Positions 52,850 through 61,709 of a stretch of 64,000 nt of DNA are shown in pieces. The translations under genes were made by a program, and so were the position numbers. The notes below the pieces were generated by a model. That model was not told where the DNA came from. It made no database searches and saw only the letters and a program-made list of their open reading frames with translations. The stretch is from Myxococcota bacterium (GTDB lineage: Bacteria > Myxococcota_A > Polyangia > Polyangiales > JANWZI01), in NCBI GenBank assembly GCA_025054695.1, contig JANWZI010000009.1, positions 1-64,000 on the forward strand, read 5' to 3'. Within the stretch, counting starts at the first letter, position 1; each line of letters opens with the position of its first letter.

Positions 52850-55800
52850 TCATCCGCCGCGTCGCCGCCGCACCTCGGCGCCGAGCACGGCACCGACGCG
52901 TTCGGCCAGATGCGCGCGCTCTTCGTCGGTCAGTGCACCGCCGGCGGGCTTGCGCTCCAGCAGCGCCTCGAGATCGGCGGCCCATCGGAGCCACGCCGCG
53001 TCGGGTGACTCGACTCGCTCCGCCAGCCGCGCCGCCTCGGCCCACCGCAGTGCACGCCGCAGGCAGCGCAGCGCCTGCTCCCACTCGCCGCAACGCGCGT
53101 ACAGCTCGGCGGCCAGCGCGTACTCTCCATCCGTTTCGGCGCGTCGCGCATCCAGTCGCGCCCCGAACCCCTCGTCGCGCAGCCCCGACCGATGCGCGCG
53201 ATACTCCTCGCGCGCGGGGCTGCCCGCCGTCGCGGCGAGTTGTTCCAACACGCGGTGACGCACCGTCTGCTCGACCTGCGCGAACCGATCGCGATCGGAG
53301 GGAGCCTCCGCGGCGAGGGCAACGAGGCCGTCCAGCAAGGCCGCGCGTCCTTTCTTGTCGGTCGGCAGAGCAACCGCTCCGCGCGCCTCGACGCGATCCA
53401 CGATCTGCGCGATCCAATGCATCAGCGATTCCTCGAGCGCCGGCTCGACTTGCCGAACCGACGCGAGGCGGCTCACGACGTCGCGCAGCGCCTCGCCGTC
53501 CACGGGCGCGCCCGTCTCGGCGGCGGTCTGCGAAGCGCGGGAGAGGCGGGAGAGCAACGTCGCGACGTCGGCCCGGTCGGCTTGCCGGTATCGGCGCGCC
53601 GCGCGCTGCAACCGATCGGCGTCGCGTTGCACGAGGGCCGCCGCGACTTCCGCGCGGCCGCACAGCCGGAGCACCCGCTCGCGCAACGGGCGAGGCGCGG
53701 CGCCCGGTCGATCGCGGCGCCCGAGCAGGGTGCGCGCACGCTCCGCTTCTCGAAGTGCTTCCGGCGCGCGACGTTGCTCGAGCAGGTGCTCGCACTGGGT
53801 GGCGAGCGCCTCGATCCGCGCGAGGGCGTCGGACGCGTCCAGCTCCAGCAACTCGCCGAGCTCCTCGGCCGTGATCAGTCCCAGCTCCTCGTCGGTCTCG
53901 CCGTCGTCGGACTCGCCTTCGACGGGAGCCGTCGACGGCGCCCCCACCGTTGCGGCGCGTTCGGGCGGCGCGATCACCTCGCCGAGGAGCCACGCTGGCG
54001 CCTTGGCCCACTCGCCGGCGAGCACGAGGGTCTCCGCCGTGCGGCTCAAGGCGACGAGAAGCCGGTCCGCAGCGCTGCGGGCGAGCTCCTGGGCGTGCGA
54101 CGAGTCGTTCGTCGCGAGTGCGTCGAAACGCGCGACCCACTCGGGCACGTCGAGCACGCCCACGACGCGGAACTCCAACCCTTTGGCGGTCTCGCTCGTC
54201 CAGAGCGTCACGTTCAGCTCCTCGGCGAGCTTGCGATCCGCCTCGGGCGCGACGGCGGCAGGATGAATGAGCGCGGCATTGCCCGCGGCTTGCGCGAAAA
54301 GCTCGAAAAGCCGCCGCCTGGAGCTCGGGTCGGACGTGTCGAAGCGCGCGACGCGCCCGACGGTGACTTCGCCCGCCCCCGACGGCCGGCGCCCCGCGGG
54401 GCGCTCGGAACGGGGAATCCGTCGGTACAGAGCGCGATCGGCGCGCTGAATCAAGGTCGCGATGGCTTCGGGCGCACGGAGATTGTCTTCGAGCTCGTGC
54501 CGTTCGACCTCGGGCCCCAAACGTTCGGCGAGCATGCGTCGGAACAGCCCAAACGAGAACGCGGTCGGGCGCACCGTCTGGGATTCGTCTCCCGCCACGA
54601 CCAGACCGGGTCGTACACCGCGTCTGCGCCCGCTGCGCGCGACGAAGTCGACGAGGAACCAGAGCTCCGAGACGGTCAGATCCTGAACCTCGTCGACCAC
54701 GAACCAGTCGAACGCGAGCGCGTCGGGGACCTCGAGCTCGCCTCGCTGCATGGCCAGGGCGCGGTGAAAGGCCGCCACGGGCCCCGCGAACAGCTCTGCG
54801 ACCACCGCGGAATCGGCTTTCCAGAGCGCCTCGGCGGCGCGCAGCACGTCGTCGACCACCCGCTCGCCGAGGTCGCCCCGCAACGCGCGGTACGCGGACG
54901 GGGGCATTCGGGGCACCTCGCACGCCGGCCGTGTTTCGTCGAGGCGCACGGGCGTCGCGCCTCCGACGAGGTGCGCGTGCATCTCGGCGTACAGCTCCTC
55001 GGCGCGCAGTCGATTGCCGTCGCGCCAGGGGCCCTTGGACAGGGCGTTGCCAACCCGTTGGCGAAGTCCGTCGACGGCCTCTTGAAGCGACCGTTCGGGA
55101 GGCAACCGCATCTGCGGCGCGATGCGGGCGAGCAGCTCGCGGAACGTCATCACCTCGATCTCGAGGGGCCGGGGGGCGTGCACGCGGAACCACGCGCGCG
55201 CCATGTCCGCGAGCGCGGCGCTCCAGGTGACGTACAGAACGCGGCCTTGCACCAGCTCGGCCGCGACGTGCAGCGTGGTGGTTTTCCCGGCTCCCGGCCG
55301 ACCGATGACGACCCGGATGCGTGCCGCGCTGTGCGCGGCGTTGCGTTGTCCGTCGAAGAGCGGGTCGGGAAAGGCTTCGTCGCGGCCCAGATCCGCGACC
55401 GGGAGTGGTGTGTACTCGTCCGGTGAGCCGAGTGGCAACGGCGTCGCCGTCGCGTCGTGATGGCGAATCGCGCGAACGAACCGCGCGCCCGGCGGCGCGA
55501 ACGCCTCGAGGGCCTTCATGGCGTCGTGCTGCCGAGCCACCGGCACGCCATGCATCGCGAACCACATGTAGTACTGCTGGCCGTGCGTCCCTCCGACCGG
55601 CGTGCGGAACCAGCCCGCATTGACCCCCTTGACGCTCTTCTGCCGCGTCGGCTGCCCAAACGCGAAGAGCTCCTGCAGGTGGCGTACGCATCGCCGTCGA
55701 CGTTCGGGGGGCGTCTCGGACGACAAGTGCCACTCGAGTACATCGCGGTGCAGATAGATCGGGTACGGTGTCTCACCCCGCGGCACCCCTCGCGACGTCG

Positions 55801-56083
55801 CGACGACGGCCTCGGCGAGACCCTCCAAGTCGGTTCGGTCGATGCGTGGCGCGGCCGGCGCCGAAGGCTTGGGAACGTCCTCGCGGCGGTTTCGGTCGCG
55901 ACGCAGCTCGCCCCGTTCCAATTTCTCTTCCAGATACCGCTCTTCGTCGCGCGTCAACGACGTCGCGCCCCCTCGGTAGTCACGATCCTTGCTCGCGAAG
56001 GGGCTCTCGCGCAGCGCCCGCTTGACGTCCATGACGGACACGCCGTGCCGGTCGGCCCACTTCTCAAGCTCCATCGACCCCAA
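52850..56083 (-). CDS. large SF1/UvrD-like helicase-related ATPase with unique N- and helical C-terminal regions
   Basis: Walker A IGRPGAGKTTTL; VVDEVQDLTVSEL; VAGDESQTVRPTAFSFG; LEDNLRAPEAIA; TAKGLEFRVVGV. Confidence 0.82.
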   Translation of the reverse strand: MGSMELEKWADRHGVSVMDVKRALRESPFASKDRDYRGGATSLTRDEERYLEEKLERGELRRDRNRREDVPKPSAPAAPRIDRTDLEGLAEAVVATSRGVPRGETPYPIYLHRDVLEWHLSSETPPERRRRCVRHLQELFAFGQPTRQKSVKGVNAGWFRTPVGGTHGQQYYMWFAMHGVPVARQHDAMKALEAFAPPGARFVRAIRHHDATATPLPLGSPDEYTPLPVADLGRDEAFPDPLFDGQRNAAHSAARIRVVIGRPGAGKTTTLHVAAELVQGRVLYVTWSAALADMARAWFRVHAPRPLEIEVMTFRELLARIAPQMRLPPERSLQEAVDGLRQRVGNALSKGPWRDGNRLRAEELYAEMHAHLVGGATPVRLDETRPACEVPRMPPSAYRALRGDLGERVVDDVLRAAEALWKADSAVVAELFAGPVAAFHRALAMQRGELEVPDALAFDWFVVDEVQDLTVSELWFLVDFVARSGRRRGVRPGLVVAGDESQTVRPTAFSFGLFRRMLAERLGPEVERHELEDNLRAPEAIATLIQRADRALYRRIPRSERPAGRRPSGAGEVTVGRVARFDTSDPSSRRRLFELFAQAAGNAALIHPAAVAPEADRKLAEELNVTLWTSETAKGLEFRVVGVLDVPEWVARFDALATNDSSHAQELARSAADRLLVALSRTAETLVLAGEWAKAPAWLLGEVIAPPERAATVGAPSTAPVEGESDDGETDEELGLITAEELGELLELDASDALARIEALATQCEHLLEQRRAPEALREAERARTLLGRRDRPGAAPRPLRERVLRLCGRAEVAAALVQRDADRLQRAARRYRQADRADVATLLSRLSRASQTAAETGAPVDGEALRDVVSRLASVRQVEPALEESLMHWIAQIVDRVEARGAVALPTDKKGRAALLDGLVALAAEAPSDRDRFAQVEQTVRHRVLEQLAATAGSPAREEYRAHRSGLRDEGFGARLDARRAETDGEYALAAELYARCGEWEQALRCLRRALRWAEAARLAERVESPDAAWLRWAADLEALLERKPAGGALTDEERAHLAERVGAVLGAEVRRRRGG

Positions 56084-56149
56084 TCGTGACAGAACGGTGC
56101 CACCGCCGCAGCCCGGCTCGGCAGGAGACGCACGCGTGCCGTTGCTCGC

Positions 56150-56278
56150 TTCGGTCTCGGACTCAGACTCGGTCTCGGCCTCGGTCTCCGACTCGAGCCC
56201 GGACTCGGACTCGGGCTCCGACTCGGTCTCGGATTCCTTCGCGGACTCGGACTTGTTCGCGGCTTCGGGCTCGAGCTC
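56150..56278 (+). repeat. CTCGGN hexamer array M, divergent gap
   Basis: ctcggactcagactcggtctcggcctcggtctccgactcgag... Confidence 0.9.
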
Positions 56279-56415
56279 TCACTTGAGCGCAGCTGCTTGG
56301 GCTCGGGCGCCGGGCTTGCGCCGCGACGCCCGCCGTCGCCGACCCGTGGCGGAGCGCGTGCGGCGCTGGCACAGTCACCGCTGGCGTGCCCGACAGGCAC
56401 GCGCGGAGGCGTGGC

Positions 56416-59133
56416 ATGCGTTTGTTGCTTTCCGTGACGTTCGCGACCGCGGCGGCATCGATGGCGGGCGTCGGGTCGGTCGGGTGCGGTGGGGTCGACG
56501 TCGGGCCGCGGGACGGCGGCGCGGATGCCCCGCTCGACGCGGGGGTCGACGGCGGTTCCTGCGAGGAAAATCCGCTCGGTCCGGGTTGCCCCACGTGTGA
56601 CGACGATCCGTCGCTACCGTGGTGCCTCGACTGCGACGAAGATCCCTCGCTGCCCGACTGTCCCTTCGAGGAGCCGACGTTCCGGGGTCCGTCGGCGGAC
56701 ATCGAGGTCATCCGCGACACCCTGGGCATCCCGCACATCTATGCGGCGACCGACGCCGACGCGATGTTCGCCTCGGGCTACATGCAAGCCGTCGACCGGC
56801 TTTTCCAGATGGATTTGCGCCGCCGCCAGGCACTCGGCCGTCAGGCGGAGCTGTTCGGCGAGGGGCACGCCCGCCAGGACGAGATCCTTCGCACGATGAA
56901 TCTGCGCGGGCTCGCGCGGTCCACCGCGATCGCGATGCAGCGCGAGGACCCGGAGCTGTTCGAGCTGCTCGTCGCCTGGACGGCCGGTGTCAACCGGCGC
57001 ATCGACGAGGTGCTTTCGGGTGCCGCACCGCTTCCCTATGGCTTCGGCCCCGAGGGGCTCGGCTACCGGCCGGAGCGATGGAGCGTGCTCGACCCGATCG
57101 CCATCGGCAAGCTGCTGCTCTTCGGCAACGCGAACCACCTCGAATACGAGATTCTCGCGTCGATTCTGCGGCAGTACTTGCCCGAGATCTGGGACAACTT
57201 CTCGCTGTTCATCCCGCTCGAAGAGGTCTACACGCTGCCGCCGGAGCTGCGGCCCGAGTCACCGCGTCCGGGCGGTGGACGAGGCGGTGCTCCGCGCGAT
57301 CGCACCTCGACGCCGCGTCGTTGGCCTGCGTTTTCGTTCCCGCCGGACGCGCGGCGGCGGCTCGGCGAGTTCCTCGACGCGATGCGGCCGCTGCGTCCGT
57401 GGGCGAGCAACAACTGGGCCGTCGCGGGGCGGCACACGGTCGACGGGCGCCCGATGCTCGCCTCCGATCCGCATCAGCCGCTCCGCTCGCCGTCGCTGTT
57501 CTGGGCGCACCACATGAGCGCGACCGGTCCCGACGGCCGCACCCAGGTCATCGGCTGGAGCTTCGTCGGCACGCCGGGCGTGCAGCTCGGCCACAACGAC
57601 CGCGTCGCGTGGGCCGCGACGACGACGTACGCGGACACGATGGACCTGTGGAGCGTGCAGGTCCGGCGCGGCGTCGCGCGCGTCGCCGGGCGTGCCATTC
57701 CCGTGCTGCGCCACGAGGAGCGCATCGAGATTCGCGGCGCCGAGCCCCGCACGCTCGTCGTCGAGCGGGTGCCGGGGCACGGCGTGCTGCTACCCGAGGA
57801 CCTCTCCCCGTTGCCGATCGGCACGAGCGGTCGCCGGATGCTCTTCCGCTGGACCGGATTCGACCGGGGCGGCGTGGGGCACGAGTTCCAGACGTTCTAC
57901 GGCTACGACATTGCCCGCGACGTGCGCGAGTTCGCGGCGGCCGCCGAGCGCTGCGAGACGTGTCTGTTCAACTTCGTCGCGATCGACGCCACGTCGATGA
58001 CGTACCGCAGCGTTCCGCGCGTCCCGGTCCGCATGCCGGACTCGTTCGACCGCGTCCCGTACGCCATTCTCGACGGCGACGACGAGACGACCTTCTGGAC
58101 GCGTGGCGACTTGCCACTCGAACGGCTCGTACGCTTCGAGGGCGAGCCGCGCGGCTGGATCGCGACCGCCAACAACGACCCGTTCGGCTTCATCGCGGAC
58201 GGCGAGGTGCTCGGCGATCCGTGGTACTTCGGGGTGTTCTTCGATCCGGGCACGCGCGCGCGGCGCATCGAGGACGAGCTGCAGCGCCTGGTCGCGCGCG
58301 GCCGCATCACGCTCGAGGACATGCAGGCCTTGCAGACGGACACCCACAGCATCCTGGCCGATCACGTCCTCGAGCTGCTCGAGCGCGCCTGGGAGCGGCT
58401 GCCGACGGATCCGGACCTCGCGCCCTACCGCGACCGCGCGGATCTGGCGGCGCTTCGCGACGTACTGCGTCGATGGAATCGCCGGATGGACCGCAGTGAG
58501 CCGGGCGCGGTCGTCTTCGAGGGGCTGCTGTTCCTGCTCGACTCGCGCACGCTCGGCGACGAGCTGTCGCTGCTGTTCGATGCGGTGATGAGCGCCTCGC
58601 CGACGACCGTGCACAAGTGGGCCCTGCTCGCACTCAAAGGGCGCTTCGAGAACGCGGAGATGCTGGTGCCCGAAGGGCCGCACGTCGTGGTGATGCGCGC
58701 GCTCGCCGAGACGGCCGACTGGCTTCGGTCGCGGTTCGGCGGCATCGAGCCCGAGCGATACCGGTGGGCCGACCTCCACGAGACGTGTTTCGGAGCGGAT
58801 ATCGCCGGGCTCGAGGTGCCGTGCGTCCCGACCGACGGCGCGGACGGAACGGTGGACGTCTCCGAGGGCGAGCTGTTCGGCCCGGATGGGTTCCGCGAGA
58901 AGGTCCAGTCGGGCGCGGGGGCCATCTTCCGCGCCGTGTACCGGATTCGGGACGACGGCACGCCCGAGGTATGGGCGAACTTCCCCCGCGGCAACGTCGG
59001 CGACCCGCGCAGCCCGCATTTCTCCGATTTGCTCGAGGACTGGGTGGAAGGCCGGTATCGTCGGCTTCCGTTCCGGCGTGACGAGGTCGAGGCGGCCGCC
59101 GTCGAACGGCTCACCATCGCGCGTTCGCCCTGA
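56416..59133 (+). CDS. penicillin acylase family lipoprotein
   Basis: VIRDTLGIPHIYAATDADAMFASGYMQAVDRLFQMDL; ASNNWAVAGRHT; NDRVAWAATTTYADTMDLW. Confidence 0.9.
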   Translation: MRLLLSVTFATAAASMAGVGSVGCGGVDVGPRDGGADAPLDAGVDGGSCEENPLGPGCPTCDDDPSLPWCLDCDEDPSLPDCPFEEPTFRGPSADIEVIRDTLGIPHIYAATDADAMFASGYMQAVDRLFQMDLRRRQALGRQAELFGEGHARQDEILRTMNLRGLARSTAIAMQREDPELFELLVAWTAGVNRRIDEVLSGAAPLPYGFGPEGLGYRPERWSVLDPIAIGKLLLFGNANHLEYEILASILRQYLPEIWDNFSLFIPLEEVYTLPPELRPESPRPGGGRGGAPRDRTSTPRRWPAFSFPPDARRRLGEFLDAMRPLRPWASNNWAVAGRHTVDGRPMLASDPHQPLRSPSLFWAHHMSATGPDGRTQVIGWSFVGTPGVQLGHNDRVAWAATTTYADTMDLWSVQVRRGVARVAGRAIPVLRHEERIEIRGAEPRTLVVERVPGHGVLLPEDLSPLPIGTSGRRMLFRWTGFDRGGVGHEFQTFYGYDIARDVREFAAAAERCETCLFNFVAIDATSMTYRSVPRVPVRMPDSFDRVPYAILDGDDETTFWTRGDLPLERLVRFEGEPRGWIATANNDPFGFIADGEVLGDPWYFGVFFDPGTRARRIEDELQRLVARGRITLEDMQALQTDTHSILADHVLELLERAWERLPTDPDLAPYRDRADLAALRDVLRRWNRRMDRSEPGAVVFEGLLFLLDSRTLGDELSLLFDAVMSASPTTVHKWALLALKGRFENAEMLVPEGPHVVVMRALAETADWLRSRFGGIEPERYRWADLHETCFGADIAGLEVPCVPTDGADGTVDVSEGELFGPDGFREKVQSGAGAIFRAVYRIRDDGTPEVWANFPRGNVGDPRSPHFSDLLEDWVEGRYRRLPFRRDEVEAAAVERLTIARSP

Positions 59134-59190
59134 TCTCACCGGGCCGGGACGAGGGCGGGCGGACCGTCACGTCGACGTTCCGAAGCGGGA

Positions 59191-59964
59191 GTGCCACCGT
59201 CGCGCAACCGGACCGTCACGTCGGTACCGGACGGTCACCTGCCCGACGTGGCGTCGGTGCTCGTCGTCGATCCCGACCCCAAGGTCGCCCAGGCGATCCG
59301 GCCGCGGCTACGTGAAGCCGGGATCGGGACCGACTCGGTCGCCTCGGCGGCCGGGGCGTTGCACCGGCTCGCTCCCCATCCGCCGAATCTGCTGCTCACC
59401 GAGATCGTGCTCCCGGATCTGCCGGGAACCGAGCTGTTGCGACGCATTCGCGCGCGCGCCGAAACGAGGCGGCTGCCCGTCATCGTCGTCTCGGAGCGCG
59501 CGGCCGAGGTCGACCGCGTCGTCGCCTTCGAGCTCGGCGCGGACGATTTCGTCGCCAAGCCGTTCAGCGCCCACGAGCTGGCGCTCCGCATCCGCGCCGT
59601 GCTCCGCAGGGCGACGACGCTCGCCGCTCCAGCCTCTCCGACGATCGTCGCGGGCTCGCTCGTCCTCGACCTCGAGGTGCCCAATCTGCGGATCGACGGC
59701 CGGAGCGTGCCGCTTTCTCCGACGGAGCTGCGTCTGCTCTCGGAGCTGATCCGTCACCCCGGTCGAGTGCTTTCGAGGCAGGCGTTGCTGACCGCGGTAT
59801 GGCCGCGTCCGACGACCACCGACCGTCGGGCGGTGGACACCGCGGTGCGAAGGCTTCGCGCTCGCCTCGGCCCGCTGGGCGACCGCATCGAGACCGTACG
59901 CGGCTTCGGCTATCGCTGGCGCCCGGACGAATCTGCCTCCGATCATCGGCGGGCGGCCGGTTGA
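59191..59964 (+). CDS. OmpR/PhoB-type response regulator (winged-helix); likely true start near GTG 59249
   Basis: VLVVDPDPKVAQAI, GADDFVAKPFSAHEL, C-term LSPTELRLLSELIRHPGRVLSRQ...VDTAVRRLRARLG. Confidence 0.88.
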   Translation: MPPSRNRTVTSVPDGHLPDVASVLVVDPDPKVAQAIRPRLREAGIGTDSVASAAGALHRLAPHPPNLLLTEIVLPDLPGTELLRRIRARAETRRLPVIVVSERAAEVDRVVAFELGADDFVAKPFSAHELALRIRAVLRRATTLAAPASPTIVAGSLVLDLEVPNLRIDGRSVPLSPTELRLLSELIRHPGRVLSRQALLTAVWPRPTTTDRRAVDTAVRRLRARLGPLGDRIETVRGFGYRWRPDESASDHRRAAG

Positions 59965-60004
59965 GCGAACGGGCGAATCTCGGATGGAGCTCCAGTCGCA
60001 GTCG

Positions 60005-60109
60005 GAGCCCGAGACAGAGTCCGAGACCGAGTCCGAGACCGAGACAGAGTCCGAGCCTGTGACCGAGCCCGTGACCGACCCCGTGACCGAGTCCGAGCCC
60101 GAGACCGAC
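60005..60109 (-). repeat. CTCGGN hexamer array N (GAGNCC on +), co-directional gap
   Basis: gagcccgagacagagtccgagaccgagtccgagaccgagacagagtcc... Confidence 0.92.
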
Positions 60110-60180
60110 TTGGATCCGGCGATTGCGTTGCAGCGCGTCCGCGAACCGCGGGCGGGCCGCGTGATGTATGGTCGCGCCCG

Positions 60181-61500
60181 ATGGAGATCCTTTTCATCAG
60201 CGACGCGGTGGCTCCGTTCGGAACCGGTTGGGCCGCCGAGGCCGCCGCGTGTCTCGGCAAGGCGCTGCGCTCGTCCGGGCACCGCGTGACGGTCGTCTGC
60301 CCGCTGCCGCCGGGAATCGACCCGGTGCGCCGTTCGCTCTCGCGGCGTCTGACGCGGCTCGAGGGGCAAGGCGACGGGGGGCGAGTGAGCTTCGACGTCT
60401 ACGAGGGCCGCACGCCCGGTGGTGTCGAGACGGTGCTTCTCGGCGCCCAGGGTCACTCGTGCGACGTGGCATCGGAGCCGTCGATGGGCGCGGCGTTCGC
60501 GGACGCCGTCGTACGGCTCGTGAAGCAGCGTACTGCCGCGCCGGACATCGTGCACGCGGAGGGCCGAGCCGGTGCGGCGGCGCTCGTTGCATTCGATTCG
60601 GACGAGGCTCCCGCCGCGCCACGGATCCTCGTGGTGCGGCCGGGCGACGCGGATGACGAGCGCACGGCCCGCGCGCTCGCCGTCGCCGACGCGCTCGTGG
60701 TTCCGTCTCCGACGGTCGCTCGCCGACTGCGCGAAGAGGACTCCGAGCAGGGACCCCTGGCGGCCTTCGTTCGCGAGGGGCGCGGCCCCGTCGTCGGCAT
60801 CCTCGATGGCCTGGACGCCGCAGTCTGGAACCCAATGACCGATCCGCTTCTGCCCGCGCGCTTCGATGCGTTCGACCGCGCGGGCAAGTCCACCTGCCGC
60901 ATCGAGCTGCAGCGCCGTCTCGAGCTCCCGCTGCGCGCGGACATTCCCCTGGTCGCGGCTCTGGTCGGCGCGGCCGATGGCGGCTGGCAGCTCCTCGAGG
61001 CGACGGCGCCGCGGATTCTGCGCAACGAGCTCGAGCTCGTCCTGCTGCTCGACGGGCCGCCCGATGATCCCCGATTCGAGCGGCTGCGCGCCGTGGCGGC
61101 GCGCTATTCCGAGCGGTGCGCCGCGGTCGGCGCCAGCGCGGAGCTCCTTCACCGCGCGATTGCCGCGGCCGACGTCGTGCTGTGTCCCCCCGCGGGTGCC
61201 CCTGGTACTTCGCTGCACCTGTCTGCGTGTCGCTACGGCGCTCTGCCCGTCGTGCGGCGCACGCCATGGACTGCGGATGCCCTCGTCGATTGCGATCCCG
61301 CGCTCGAGACGGGCGATGCGTTCTTCTTCGACCGCGTCGACGAAGAGGAATGGCTCGCCACCGTTCGCCGTGCCGTGGCTGCGTTCCATCGGGGCGCGCG
61401 TTTCGAGGCGCGGCGCACCCACGTCATGCGCCGGGATCACTCCTGGGATCGGGCCGCCCGCCAGTACGAGGCGCTGTACCGCCGCCTCACCGCCGGCTGA
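60181..61500 (+). CDS. GlgA-like glycosyltransferase (divergent)
   Basis: MEILFISDAVAPFGTGWAAEAAACLGKALRSSGHRVTVVCP; C-term SACRYGALPVVRRT...SWDRAARQYEALYRRL. Confidence 0.75.
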   Translation: MEILFISDAVAPFGTGWAAEAAACLGKALRSSGHRVTVVCPLPPGIDPVRRSLSRRLTRLEGQGDGGRVSFDVYEGRTPGGVETVLLGAQGHSCDVASEPSMGAAFADAVVRLVKQRTAAPDIVHAEGRAGAAALVAFDSDEAPAAPRILVVRPGDADDERTARALAVADALVVPSPTVARRLREEDSEQGPLAAFVREGRGPVVGILDGLDAAVWNPMTDPLLPARFDAFDRAGKSTCRIELQRRLELPLRADIPLVAALVGAADGGWQLLEATAPRILRNELELVLLLDGPPDDPRFERLRAVAARYSERCAAVGASAELLHRAIAAADVVLCPPAGAPGTSLHLSACRYGALPVVRRTPWTADALVDCDPALETGDAFFFDRVDEEEWLATVRRAVAAFHRGARFEARRTHVMRRDHSWDRAARQYEALYRRLTAG

Positions 61501-61525
61501 CGTCGGTCGGGGTTCGATCGCCGGA

Positions 61526-61650
61526 CTCGGCCTCCGGCTCGGGCTCGGGCTCGGGCTCGGACTCTGTCTCGGTCTCGGTCTCGGTCTCCGACTCGGACTC
61601 GGTCTCGGTCTCGGTCTCCGACTCGGACTCGGCCTCCGGCTCGGACTCGC
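61526..61650 (+). repeat. CTCGGN hexamer array O, co-directional gap
   Basis: Exact 30-bp tandem duplication ctcggtctcggtctcggtctccgactcgga at 61568-61597 / 61598-61627. Confidence 0.95.
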
Positions 61651-61709
61651 ACGCGGTCCCGAGCGACCCCTCTTGTCGGTGTGCACGCATCGGCGCGACG
61701 CTGGGCCCG

